Assembly (NCBI RefSeq): GCF_001625305.1
Contig: NW_017802381.1
Span: 1,186,365-1,250,364 of the forward strand
Length of the DNA stretch: 64,000 bases
Direction: 5' to 3'
Source: Branchiostoma belcheri
Taxonomy: Eukaryota > Chordata > Leptocardii > Amphioxiformes > Branchiostomatidae
Part shown: in pieces, positions 54,801 to 64,000 of the stretch
How positions within the stretch are numbered: the first letter of the stretch is position 1
Layout of the letters: every line of letters begins with the position of its first letter
Program-made: the position numbers and the translations under genes
Notes under the pieces: model-generated
Told to the model about the DNA's origin: nothing
The model's database searches: none
The model's input: the letters and a program-made list of their open reading frames with translations, nothing else

Positions 54801-57800
54801 AACTATACAAAAGGGAAAACCTTAACTTCACAAAATCTGACCCTCAATAAGTGAGAAATAGTGTTTCAGAAGCTGAGTTTTGAAGCTGAACTGCAGGAAA
54901 TGTGTGACTCATTCAGCAGCACATGCAATAGATTCGGACAAACAATCAGCGTACTCTGATGTCCCTAATAAACGTACCGGTACGTTTATTTTTTTCGGCC
55001 CGAACGTCCACCCGGTACATTCTTATTAGGGACGGTACGTTTATTAATTTTGGGGGAAAAATTGGCATACGTACCGCACCATCAGCAAGTGGCCGGCGGC
55101 CGCAAAATTCGGCAACAGGTCACAGATAAATATTTGGTCCATGATAGCGGCATTTCCCATGAATATAATGTATATTATTTATTTTTCGCCTGCTGTCCAT
55201 TTTTAAGTCCCAAAACGTCTGAAAAAGCAAAATTTTGCCCACAAAACCGAAGGGGAAGGCGAGTAGCTAAATCGACGTATAATTTTAGCACATGGCGGCC
55301 GCGGCCGCAAGTCCTTGTCAAAATCGGCAACGCGGCAGAAAAATGCGTGGTCCATTTTAGCGATATTTACCATGAAAAAACGTATGTGGTTTATTTTCCC
55401 TCTGGTATTAGTTTTTAGGTTCCAAAACCCCTAAAAAAGTAGAAATTTGCCCACAAGACGGACGGCCGACGTGGGGAGGGCGCCTAGCGCCTGAGCAGCA
55501 TGACCCGTAAAAAGTCAAAGGTCATAGGGCACCCATATTGCGCAATCACCGTAAAAGCGCCGATTTAGCTAATTTTAGGGCGTTTAAAATTGATACAATC
55601 ACATTATCGATTTTTAAAAAAACAATGAGATGGAAACCAATCAAAATTTTATGCTGAATAATATTTTTTTTCTTCAAAAGTTTTTTTCTTCAGAAGTTTT
55701 TCTTCTTCAGAATCCAGACTTTGACCAGACTAGACAATGTACCATACCAAATAATTATTATGTTGAAATGGATTTTGTTGTAGATATACTCATTAAACCC
55801 CTATATTTGTACTTAATTGGGCTTGATTTTCTATCTCTTAAGTTAGTCAGATTTTCAACTCAAGTTGCAGGAGAAGGCTTAGCAAAGTGCATTTCAGAAG
55901 TGTAAAATGCAATAGCTTCTCCTACGGATTTTGTATTTCCCCAAAACAAGTACAATATATATATACTCATTAATTAAAGTGATATATACTCACTAATTAA
56001 ATGTAACAGTGAAAGATTTGCCCATATATTGGTATTGAAATAAAGAGCACATTTTAGTATCATGGTCGACACACAGTTCACCTGTCAATTTGGTCATTTT
56101 CCGGGGGGTACGTTTATTCCGGAGGGTATGTTTATTAGACTTTGAAGATTTGTCCGGGGGGTATGTTTATTCCGGGGGGTATGTTTATTAGGGACATGAG
56201 AGTAAAGAAGACAGTTGCCTTCTCAACTAATGCACCACCTCCTCACATTGTCATAAACGAGAGTACCCTCGACACGGTTGAAGACTTCCGTTACCTCGGG
56301 TCTGTGGTCTCCTCGTCTGGCAACCTAAACCGTGAAGTCGACTCGCGTATCGGCCAAGCTGCCAATCTTTTCGGTAAACTCAAAAGCCGTGCCTGGGACA
56401 ATAAGTACCTCACAGTTCACACTAAAGTGAGGATCTACAGAACCTGTGTCCTGTCTGCTCTGCTGTATGGCAGTGAGGCCTGGGCTTCTCACGCCCACGT
56501 TGAAAGAAAACTCAACAGTTTCCATCTCCGTTGTCTCAGGAAGATCTGCGGGGTCACGTGGATGGATAAAGTCCCAAACCAGGAGATCTTCAGAAGATGC
56601 AGCATCACAAGCCTGTATCCCATCCTAAAGCAACGAAGACTGCGCTGGCTGGGCCACGTGTCCCGCATGGACCAGTCTCGCTTACCCCACCAAGTCTTGT
56701 ACGGCCAGCTTGCCGACGGGAAACGCGACAGGGGGCGCCCAAAGCTTCGTTTTGTTGATGTCTGCAGGCGCGACCTGAAGTCATTCCACATCGGAGCGGC
56801 CTGGGAAAGTCTTGCCATGGACCGTACCTCTTGGAGGTGCCAGCTTCAGCAAGGTGCTGCAAGTCTAGAAAACGACTTGCAGCGAAGAGACAGCGCCAGA
56901 AGAGAGAAAAGGAAAGAACAATGCTTCACTTCAGCCTTCACTTGTGTAATCTGCAACAAGCCCTGCAGAAGCAGGGCTGGGCTAGCTGCACACCGCCAGG
57001 CCCACAAACTGTGAACTGATCGTCCGACAGGATGAAAAGGACTATGGTGATGAGTGTTTCAGAGGGTTATGAGTTTCAAATTTTTTCGGCCCAATGTGCG
57101 ACTTGCGCCGCGAAAGTTGTCCTTCTGTACCTGACCCCTATGCTGTGAAAAAATCCTGGTGAGAACCCTGTAATAATGCTTTAAATATTAAAGCATAATT
57201 TAGCAGTCTTGGTTTACAACAATTGGAAAATCAAACTCTACAAAACAGTACAAAATAGCGGGGTTGTGTGGCATAATGGTAGGGTGTTCGGCTCAGACCC
57301 AAGAAGTCCCGGGTTGGAATCCTGCCTGATGCCACCGATCTCATTCCCTTGGGAAAGGTACTTCACACGACTTTCCTCACTTCAATCAGGTGTAAATGAG
57401 TACCAAGCTTCGGTTAGGGACGTCCCTTGAATAGGATGTTAAATGGAGGTCCTGTGTTTGGGAGAGCCACACCCCATGCACGTTAAAGAACCCACCACAC
57501 TTATTGAAAAGAGTAGGGCTTCAAACCTTACAGTCCAGTCTTACACAGCTTGTACTTACATGTACAAAACTGGTGTGTTGCACCTAAAAGGGCAGTTTAC
57601 CAGTTATGCAAAACAAACAAAAGCTATCAGCTGACTACCTACATGTACATGAAGTGTAGATTCTTCAAGTGTAAAGAGTCCATTCATAAAATTTCAGACA
57701 CAACACATGCATAGAGAGTTGGTAAAACTCAGCACCTAACACTGCACACAGTTGAAATAATTAAACGACCAACTTACATGTGGTTACAGCCTATTTCTTA

Positions 57801-60800
57801 GTGGAATTTCTTAACAAATAGAACATGTTTCCAAACGTTAACTTTTTTGATAACCCGTAAAAAGGAAAACTAATTATACACTGTCATAGATCAAGTCTTA
57901 CAGTATCTTCAGTGCTCACATTTTTTCCTTCTGTTGCTGATAGTGTTCCATATTCGGTTTCATCTTCTTAGTCAGAGCCTGGTACTGCCTCAGTCCAGCA
58001 GCTTCATATGCTGTGGAAAAATACACCAGTACAGTAAATGGCATGGAAGTTCATCTGTTATCATGGAAGTTCATCCGTGTTGGTAGTAATCATAGTACGA
58101 AGCTAAACTTTATTCAAACAAAAAGGTAGCAAAGGCCCAAATTTTCAACTACTCCTGACTCCTGTCACATCAGGATTACTTCAAACTATCATAGAAATAA
58201 ACTCCCTGACACGTTTGATCGATTGCTGACATCATGTCAATGTCACATGTCTGTATCCATAACTTTCTGGGTTTACGATGTTCAGAATTGATTAGTCACA
58301 AATTATCCTGATGAAGGCGACAGTGGTTGTTGAAAATTTGATCCTTGTGTAGTAATGTGTACCATTTGTGTTGGAATAAAGTTTAGCATCGTACTGTATT
58401 ACTGTAAATTCACAATTTGTTTGTGGTACTTTTATGTTCGCGGTTTTTGCAGACAGTTCTGTGCCACTAACTTTTCATTACTGTGAACAAATAATTTGCC
58501 GACTTTTTTTCTCTGCACCTGCCACCACCGTGAACATGTTTGACGAACATGTCCATTTTCTCTGACCCCAAACTTTTGGTATTACAAACATAAGTGAATT
58601 ACAAATAAATGTTAATCTGAACTTCACTACAAAAGGTGTTTTAGAATTTAGAATTGGTATAGTACTACTACCTGGTCACATGGAGTTAGGCAAGGTCCAT
58701 GCAGTGTAACTGACCACATGGAATGACGTCACAGGCTCACAGGTCAAGGGAGTGGCACTAGCTTGGGTGGCAAGTTTTGCACTGGGCACACAAGTGCGTT
58801 TACCTAGTGTACCAGACCTTTGTTTACATGTATATAGTCATTTAGTTGGTGATTGTACACACGTAGCTGTATTTTAGCAACATGGTTCATGTACACAGAG
58901 ACATAATCTGGAAGAATCTGCGATTGTAGTGATTTCTGAGGGATGAACTCAAGCAGAGGAGAATGGATTGCAGTGGTCAAATGAGACAACTGGCACCCCA
59001 TACATGTAGATACAAGCAGATTGTGTACTGTAATGGTCATTTCATCTAGGGTAGGATTTGAATTTCAAAATCTTAAGCCATAGTTTTAACTTTGTGGTTT
59101 TGTTCACATAAAGGTTGGAGTTTTCATATTGCAAACTCGTATCATGGCAAACGTGTTATACTGCCCCTCCCAGTCCTATCACTGCTGTATTGTACATGCA
59201 TTCCCATGTTAGAGCTAACCAACAATCTGGAAACTGATTTACTGGTATGATGGCAAGACCTAAAACTCATTTTAGTAGAACTCACTGCCACCAAGTACAG
59301 GAGGGCATCCTCACTAGATAGCTTTAAACAAATTCTAGGTGTAACAAGCCATTCAGTGTGATATAGCCAGCTGCCGCCACACCATGTGCCTGCAAAGCTG
59401 GTGTGTTATGGGTGTGTTATGCCGAGGGGCAGTCATAATAACTATACGGACACAGATACCTACATGTCATATATGTTGCTTGCCTAACCACTGGGCCATT
59501 TGATGCCATCATTTGTAATCAAACAGTCCAATATGAACTTAAGACATATTTTGGTCTCCTAAGCAAGTACAATGTATCTTAAAAAGGAAAGAAGCTACAA
59601 ATCATACTTGAGAATCCAGGATCAGGGTTTTTCTTCTTCTTCTTCCTCTCCCATTTCTCCACCTCCTCTGCTGTCCACTCCAACATGCGCAACCTGTCAT
59701 AGTCTTCACCCTTCTCCTCTGCTTCCTGTAAACACACAATAAAAACACTGCTTACCGTTTAAATGAAGTTACTCTTTTAAATGAAGGAAGCAACTTTTTT
59801 GACATTTCAACTCTCAAGAGACACCTGAGGCCAAAAGCCAAAGTCGGGGTGCGCGCTTTATTCAGGTTTTTCCCTGAGAAAAATCGTTTAACAGGCCTGG
59901 CAGACGTTTTTCATGGAACAATGTTAAATATATTTGATAACATTAATTGTTGAGTATCAAAATTATTATAATGCTGTCTGGCTATTACAAATAATATTAT
60001 GAGACACTGAATTACGTGTCAGGCTGTGTCAACTGTGTACAAAAATCTTCCAAGAATTCCCGAGGAAGAATACGGCTGAAATGCGGGCACATTGACAAAT
60101 ATTTTGATGAAAAACGTAATTGCAGGGATCTGAAATGTTACTGGGTTCTCCTTAGCTGGAGTTTTTATTGTTTTGATTGGTAAAGCACAGGGTAAATATG
60201 GATTTGGGGTGAGAAAACCAAAATACAACAGCACTAGCAAGACCTAGCACATCACATCTATCTACACTGTGCTTTGATCAGGAGTGTTAAGAGGCATTTT
60301 TGGCATGTCCTCTGTTAAAACATGTTAGCAAAAAAGCAAAGCCAAGGGAAGTATAAATTTTTACCTTTCTTTTCTTCTCTTCCTCCTCCTTCCACTCTTC
60401 TCTTTTCCTCTTCTGTTCAAAGTTGGCAGGAAGTTTGTTCCTCCGATCCTCCTCCACAACCTCCTGATGGTTCATCTTCCTGGCCTCATTCTGTAACAAA
60501 CACAGTTCCAACATGGCAGCCAACTTTTATTCAGATTATATTTCAATCCAAACCAGGGGGAATGGGACTGAAAGAATTCATTTCATACCACATGTATGGG
60601 TGTGAAATACATTAGGCCTGACGTAAAGTAAACCTACAGCCAGTCCCACCTGCTTGTGACTTGAAAAGTTTATAAAGTGGAACTGGAGAAAATATGGTAT
60701 TCTAGTTTAAATATATCAAGCAGCTGGATCGTATGATAGCAGGTATTGGATATAAAATAAAAAAAAACTAGAAACATATTTAACATTTCCAAAGCAAATG

Positions 60801-62676
60801 CAAGCAAGCATCAAAAGTGATTTACATATAGGTATTGAATGAATGAATGAATGAATGAATGAATGAATGAATGTCTTTATTTCAGTTATCTAAGAAAGGT
60901 AGAAACATAGAAACACAAACTATGCATACAGCATCTTATATAAATATGTACATTTGTAAAAAAAAGAATTTCTGTACTGAAAATCTGACCTCAGAAGACA
61001 TTATTATTGTATTACCGGTATGCTGTTCTTGGTGTTTGTTTAGCCTATTAATAAAGGAGTAGGATAATTTTCTGTGTCTGGCATCAAATGTGTCAGTACA
61101 TGTAGTTTGGTGAACAAACATAGTACTTGCACTGCACCATCTTGGAAACTTAAGAAGTATCCGAAAACAATTATTATATGCCACCCGACATTTGGCAAGC
61201 ACACTCAAATTCATCATTCATTCATCTGTCGTCCCTGTCGGGCAGGGTAAGTTGCTGCACTACCGTACTCCACAGCGATCTGTCCGCCATGGTTGATTTC
61301 AGGTCATCTATATCAAATCCCGTGTATCTGGAGATCATTCTTGGGTAGGTCAGTTTTCTGGAATAGCTTTTCCCACTAGGCCTCCAGAGACTAAGTGACG
61401 AGATAATTTCTCCGCTCGCCATAAAACAGTGACCAGCGAATCGAACACGTCTCTGCTTGAGCCTGTGGGACACTAGAGGGAGCTTTCCATATATGGTAGC
61501 CATGGTTGGATGCTGTTTCCAGCTCATGTTTTGTGCTCTGCGCAAAAGCCTGGTGTAAGTTCCATCAAGTTTGTTTTCCAGGCGAGTTGTCAGTGTCCAA
61601 GTTTCCGCCCCATATAGTAGAATGGGCTCAACAATGGTTCGAAAGACTTGTAGTTTTAGATCGTTGCTTACACTTGAGCACCAGATGTTATCTAGTCTAT
61701 TACATGTCTCCCACGCTAAGGCTTTCCTTGTTGTAAAGTCCCTGTCAGAGTCCATGATATAGGATCCTAGGTACTTGAAATCAACTACTTGCTTTATGCA
61801 AGTGCCAGATAGAGATTTAAGTTCTACTGGTGCAGTGGAGGTACTTGTGCTTATAAACTCCGTTTTGGCTTTGTTGCAGTACAGACCAACATATGAGGCT
61901 GCTTTTTCAAGAGATTGCAGAAGTGATTCTGCGTCTTTCACCAACTGTGCTACCAAGGCCAGATCATCAGCGAAATCTAGATCTGTGAGATTCACTGCTG
62001 GGTAACGGCGACTCCTTTTGGGCTGGATTTCAATACCTTTGTCATGCACACTGTCAAGTACACTCAAATTAACACGGTTCCATGGCTGGACACCAAACAG
62101 TTAGGCGCAGTAAGTCCTAGATAAAGTCTTTTTCACGGCAAGAGAACAGTGGTAAAATTTCCTATTTATACAATTGGTGTAGCGATACAAACGTCTTATT
62201 TCAGCTCGAACACAATCATCGTCACTTAACGTAATATTTAAACAGATGCCAAGATAAACAAAAGTATCCACATGCACATATATTTCAACTGTACGTTGTA
62301 AAGCTTTACAGACTCCAAATTCCTGCGAATTCCTTGTTTTCAATAAACCACTATTCAAAGACGGCCAATAAATACATGTATGTTCGTAGATAGCCTCCCT
62401 TACCCCCCATTCAAATCTAGACTCACGGTCTAAAATATCAGTACTATCTACATGTACATCATGGCATGGAGGTCTTAGATCTCTGAATTCTTGTTTTGAT
62501 AGAAACAATTATACAAATATTCCAGACAAAAGGAAAAGAGCTTTTTGAGGCAAAAGGATTTATATGACAAATCTTACCCTCTTGAGACTGAGCTCCTGTA
62601 ACTTGGCCATCCGCTGGGCTCTCCTCTCTGCTGCTGACATGGAGCCTGATGCAGATGGCTCTGTGCTGCAAGAAGC
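51651..62676 (-). CDS. SYF2: SYF2 pre-mRNA splicing factor, 5' end beyond the recognised exons
   Basis: Six exons on the minus strand (62578-62676, 60365-60490, 59608-59725, 57920-58010, 54323-54421, 51651-51816) join in frame at GT/AG sites into about 232 residues that match the SYF2 family from end to end: [99 protein letters not shown], and the hallmark C-terminus [14 protein letters not shown] followed by [23 protein letters not shown]2 is a nuclear, largely helical and coiled-coil protein associated with the Prp19/NineTeen-related complex and the catalytic spliceosome. The vertebrate protein is about 243 residues, so only a few N-terminal residues are missing; the first exon seen is in frame through its acceptor and has an ATG at 62638-62640, so either it holds the start or another exon lies past 62.7 kb. 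Introns are loaded with nested transposons. Confidence 0.95.
52282..53870 (+). mobile_element. decayed LINE, antisense in SYF2 last intron, split by a TIR element
   Basis: Before the insert: [33 protein letters not shown] and [10 protein letters not shown], the linker between endonuclease and RT. After it: AD, then [20 protein letters not shown] and [17 protein letters not shown] of the RT N-terminus. From about 53560 the C-terminal [20 protein letters not shown], then [20 protein letters not shown]. The catalytic RT part is deleted and several stops are present. Confidence 0.75.
52572..53300. mobile_element. 729-bp TIR element, GGCCGACTTTAGACTGACGA ends
   Basis: TIRs of about 24 bp, GGCCGACTTTAGACTGACGA then CGGT, at both ends. 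Flanked by TTT (52569-52571 and 53301-53303). Removing the element and one TTT restores the LINE reading LQAFAD in frame. Non-coding inside; contains scattered GATCG and CGTCGT motifs. Confidence 0.8.
54323..54421 (-). CDS. SYF2: SYF2 fifth exon
   Basis: Encodes [20 protein letters not shown] followed by [13 protein letters not shown]; acceptor GTACACAG, donor CA|GTGAGTG. Confidence 0.95.
54860..57060 (+). mobile_element. LINE ORF2 C-terminal part, split by a TA-target element
   Basis: Before the insert: [20 protein letters not shown] then SV; after it [89 protein letters not shown] and a terminal C2H2-like finger [20 protein letters not shown] before the stop at 57012-57014. An intact frame of more than 260 codons after the insertion indicates a fairly young copy. 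Clade not assigned. Confidence 0.85.
54954..56202. mobile_element. 1.25-kb TIR element with TA target duplication
   Basis: Ends CTCTGATGTCCCTAATAAAC and the inverse of CTCTCATGTCCCTAATAAAC, with TACGTTTATT/GGGGGTATGTTTATT repeats just inside. TA at 54952-54953 and 56203-56204. Deleting it restores the LINE frame ISV-KKTVAF exactly. TA duplications occur in Tc1/mariner-type and some other superfamilies; no transposase seen. Confidence 0.8.
57257..57625 (+). mobile_element. tRNA-derived SINE, second copy, with repeat tail
   Basis: GGGTTGTGTGGCATAATGGT and a degenerate B box GGGTTGGAATCC, then TTGGGAAAGGTACTTCACAC, GGTGTAAATGAGTACCAAGC and TTCGGTTAGGGACGTCCCTT, as at 19435-19870. From about 57540 the tail matches 51123-51385. 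Confidence 0.7.
57920..58010 (-). CDS. SYF2: SYF2 fourth exon
   Basis: Encodes [20 protein letters not shown] then [10 protein letters not shown]; acceptor TTTTCCACAG, donor AAAT|GTGAGC. Confidence 0.95.
58011..59607. other. SYF2 intron 3; repeat at about 59278-59465, rest unrecognised
   Basis: 59278-59465 matches the 51123-51385 repeat. The remainder shows no recognised family and no exon. Confidence 0.5.
59608..59725 (-). CDS. SYF2: SYF2 third exon
   Basis: Encodes [20 protein letters not shown] then [19 protein letters not shown]; acceptor TGTTTACAG, donor TCAA|GTATGA. Confidence 0.95.
60365..60490 (-). CDS. SYF2: SYF2 second exon
   Basis: Phase 0 at both ends, 42 codons: [20 protein letters not shown] then [20 protein letters not shown] and RK; acceptor TTTGTTACAG, donor AAAG|GTAAAA. 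Confidence 0.96.
60837..60873. repeat. GAAT tetranucleotide array, LINE 3' tail
   Basis: About nine GAAT units directly behind the LINE polyadenylation-like AATAAA, so likely the element's own tail. Confidence 0.9.
61212..62054 (-). mobile_element. 5'-truncated LINE inserted into another LINE, with 16-bp target duplication
   Basis: 843 bp, one open frame on the minus strand: [17 protein letters not shown] (catalytic FADD box), [64 protein letters not shown], ending LPDRDDR and a TGAATGAATGATG tail. Flanked by CAAGCACACTCAAATT (61196-61211) and CAAGTACACTCAAATT (62055-62070), one mismatch. The short ATGA tail and protein style suggest an RTE-like clade; not certain. Confidence 0.88.
62335..62505 (-). 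mobile_element. Penelope-like element endonuclease fragment
   Basis: Minus strand reads [20 protein letters not shown] then [15 protein letters not shown]. The ILDRE...ERGVKEAIY....PSLNR pattern is common next to GIY-YIG endonuclease regions of Penelope-like retroelements. Tag-like GGAGGTCTTAGATCTCTGAA then TTCTTG at 62468-62493 looks like a 3' end of the tagged superfamily. Assignment from memory of the motif only. Confidence 0.5.
62578..62676 (-). CDS. SYF2: SYF2 first exon seen in the window
   Basis: Acceptor GTTCTATCCAG; encodes [20 protein letters not shown] then [13 protein letters not shown]; donor AAGAGG|GTAAGA. Phase 0 at both ends. Could be exon 2 (open through the acceptor) or contain the start at ATG 62638-62640. 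Confidence 0.9.
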
Positions 62677-62699
62677 CTGGATAGAACAAGAACATTGTT

Positions 62700-62930
62700 C
62701 TTAACTTATGGCTTCACCACCATAACATATTGTTTTTATGGTGTGGTGGTGAAACATATTGTTTTCCCTCATGTTTCTTCTTCTCCTTCTCCTGCTATTT
62801 CTTTAAATGGATTCAACTCTGACATTTTTCAGCCAATTGACCTGAAATTTGGCATGGAGGTACATGTAGAGTGGGCAAATACCCCCAGACGCCTTTTTTT
62901 TCATTTTTTTGGAACAGGCCTATAAGTATA
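62700..62930 (-). repeat. fragment of the TTCACCAC hairpin repeat
   Basis: GGCTTCACCACCATAAC, CCCTCATGTTTCTTCTTCTC and ACCTGAAATTTGGCATGGAG are the inverse of the right end of 12850-14145. Confidence 0.6.
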
Positions 62931-62936
62931 AGATTG

Positions 62937-63721
62937 TTACCTCCATGAAATGTGTCATGGAGGTTATATTTTCAGTTGCGTTTATCTGTCCGTCTGTCTG
63001 TTGGTCAACAAGATAACTCAAGAACGCCTGGATGGATTGGTTTCATACTTGGTGTGTTGGTAGGGTGTGACGAAAACTGGAAATGATGAGATTTTGGTCC
63101 CCCTAGTGGCTTCCCTTGGTACTGCAGCGCAACTTCCGGTTTTGATATCTCGCGATCTGGACATGCTAGGGTCATGAAATTTTGATGGAAGGTAGCTCTC
63201 GTGCTTGGGAAGAAGTCATATGAGTTTGGGCCTCCTAGCGGCTTGTTCTGGAACTGCAGGGGACTTTCTGGCGAAATGTTTAAAAGCCAATAAGTCCAGA
63301 CAGGAACAACATATTTTCATTATTTTTGGTGTGTAGGTAGCTGAGAGAGAGAGATGTACATAATTAAATGCAAATTATGCAAATGAGGACTTTATTTGCA
63401 TAATTAATGAGGAAATTCTATAATTACAGTGTTTTACATTATACATGTAATGTATGTAACCTATGGCAGGCGGAACTTCAACAGATACTAATTATGCAAA
63501 TGATTACCTAATTTGCATAATTAATGCGAAAATTCTATGATTTCATAATGGTGAATGATGAGAATGTCATACTTGGGACATCTGTAAGTTAATCAAAAGT
63601 TAACATACATCACGATGCATATATCATGTTAATGCAGAGGTCATTTGCACAATTAAAGAAGAAATTTACATTTACATATCAAGATCATATTTCATGGAGG
63701 TATGAGATCTCGGAATTCTAG
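62937..63721 (+). mobile_element. complete tagged-superfamily element, TCCATGA tag (copy 2)
   Basis: Starts TTACCTCCATGAAATGTGTC and ends TTTCATGGAGGTATGAGATC then TCGGAATTCTAG. Nearly identical to 14289-15095 apart from a shorter GTCC/GTCT run and few substitutions, so recently active. Confidence 0.85.
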
Positions 63722-64000
63722 TTTTGTTTTGTTTTTTTTAAATTTTTTTACAACCCCAGAGAATATTATTTACGCTTTTGGTGTGTGTCACTTCAAAACT
63801 ATGTAAAGATGGGACTTTTAAAGGGGTTTGCAGTCAGTAGAAAATTCTTTTCTTTCTTTAGGTACACGTACATAAGAATAGTAAATGACAACCAGTGATT
63901 ATTTTACCAGTGAGTGCATCCTTGATGTTATGTATCATCATGTTTCCTTGCAAAATTATATTTCTGTATTTCTTTTTTTTCAATCCCACAACTAAAGCAA
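63722..64000. other. unrecognised window end
   Basis: T-rich runs and no recognised feature. Confidence 0.4.

Larger units (their letters stand above)
54605..57170. mobile_element. TIR element, possibly hAT-like, containing two further insertions
   Basis: Left end CAGTGTTCTCGCCAGG...AGCATAGGGG; right end inverted CAGGGTTCTCACCAGG...AGCATAGGGG. Sub-terminal CCCCTATGCTGTAATTTGGA repeats at 54647-54735. CAG-type termini recall hAT elements, but an 8-bp target duplication is not evident. A LINE fragment and, inside that, a TA-flanked element fill the interior. Lies in a SYF2 intron. Confidence 0.6.
60837..62330 (-). mobile_element. LINE C-terminal part, split by a second LINE
   Basis: Minus strand before the insert: [20 protein letters not shown] then [33 protein letters not shown], a stop, [15 protein letters not shown]. 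After it: [20 protein letters not shown] then [15 protein letters not shown]. The 3' end has AATAAAGACATTCATTC and a GAAT array at 60837-60873. In a SYF2 intron, same strand as SYF2. Confidence 0.85.

Noticed and set aside
56142..57014. Host zinc-finger protein
   Set aside because: The terminal CxxC..HxxxH finger follows LINE hallmarks ([20 protein letters not shown]), so it is a retrotransposon C-terminus; the first codons lie in the inserted TIR element.
60287..60523. Independent 78-residue protein
   Set aside because: It is the SYF2 second exon read through its flanking introns.

Overview
This is a gene-poor stretch of an animal nuclear genome: intron-containing genes with GT/AG junctions, few genes per 60 kb, and a dense, layered load of transposons. 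The protein and repeat style suggest a deuterostome invertebrate, most likely a lancelet (Branchiostoma); this is inference, because no search could be run. Single N's and a run of 20 N's, each flanked by near-identical duplicated blocks, suggest a draft assembly of a highly heterozygous diploid in which alternative haplotypes were placed in tandem.

Four host genes are supported. Three are Shaker (Kv1)-type voltage-gated potassium channel subunit genes, all on the + strand: Kv-A (about 21.4-28.6 kb), Kv-B (33.8-37.0 kb) and Kv-C (40.8-45.3 kb). All share a phase-1 intron upstream of the T1 tetramerisation domain. Kv-B and Kv-C are sister-like: T1 and membrane regions in one exon, an extended T1 loop and a PSP motif in S6. 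Kv-A has its T1 split over several phase-1 exons and carries PVS in S6 in place of Shaker's PVP. Kv-B has two compensating frame disruptions between S4 and S5. Kv1-type subunits assemble as tetramers through T1, so the three products could co-assemble. The fourth gene, on the - strand (51.65-62.68 kb), is the pre-mRNA splicing factor SYF2, complete except for about a dozen N-terminal residues that probably lie beyond the window.

Layout: 1-21 kb holds only repeats, retrotransposon remnants and unrecognised sequence; 21-29 kb Kv-A; 29-33.7 kb a block of nested and allelic transposons; 33.8-37 kb Kv-B; 37-40.8 kb satellites and remnants; 40.8-45.3 kb Kv-C; 45.6-51 kb non-autonomous DNA transposons; 51.6-62.7 kb SYF2 with its introns packed with nested elements; then repeats to the end.

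The most interesting non-genic content is (i) an interspersed superfamily of about 0.7-0.9 kb whose short terminal tag differs between subfamilies but is always matched between the two ends, (ii) a set of TIR elements with GGCC termini and 3-bp target duplications, and (iii) several insertions whose pre-insertion site can be read directly, one through an occupied/empty pair present in the window and others because removing the insert restores an open frame in the retrotransposon that was hit.
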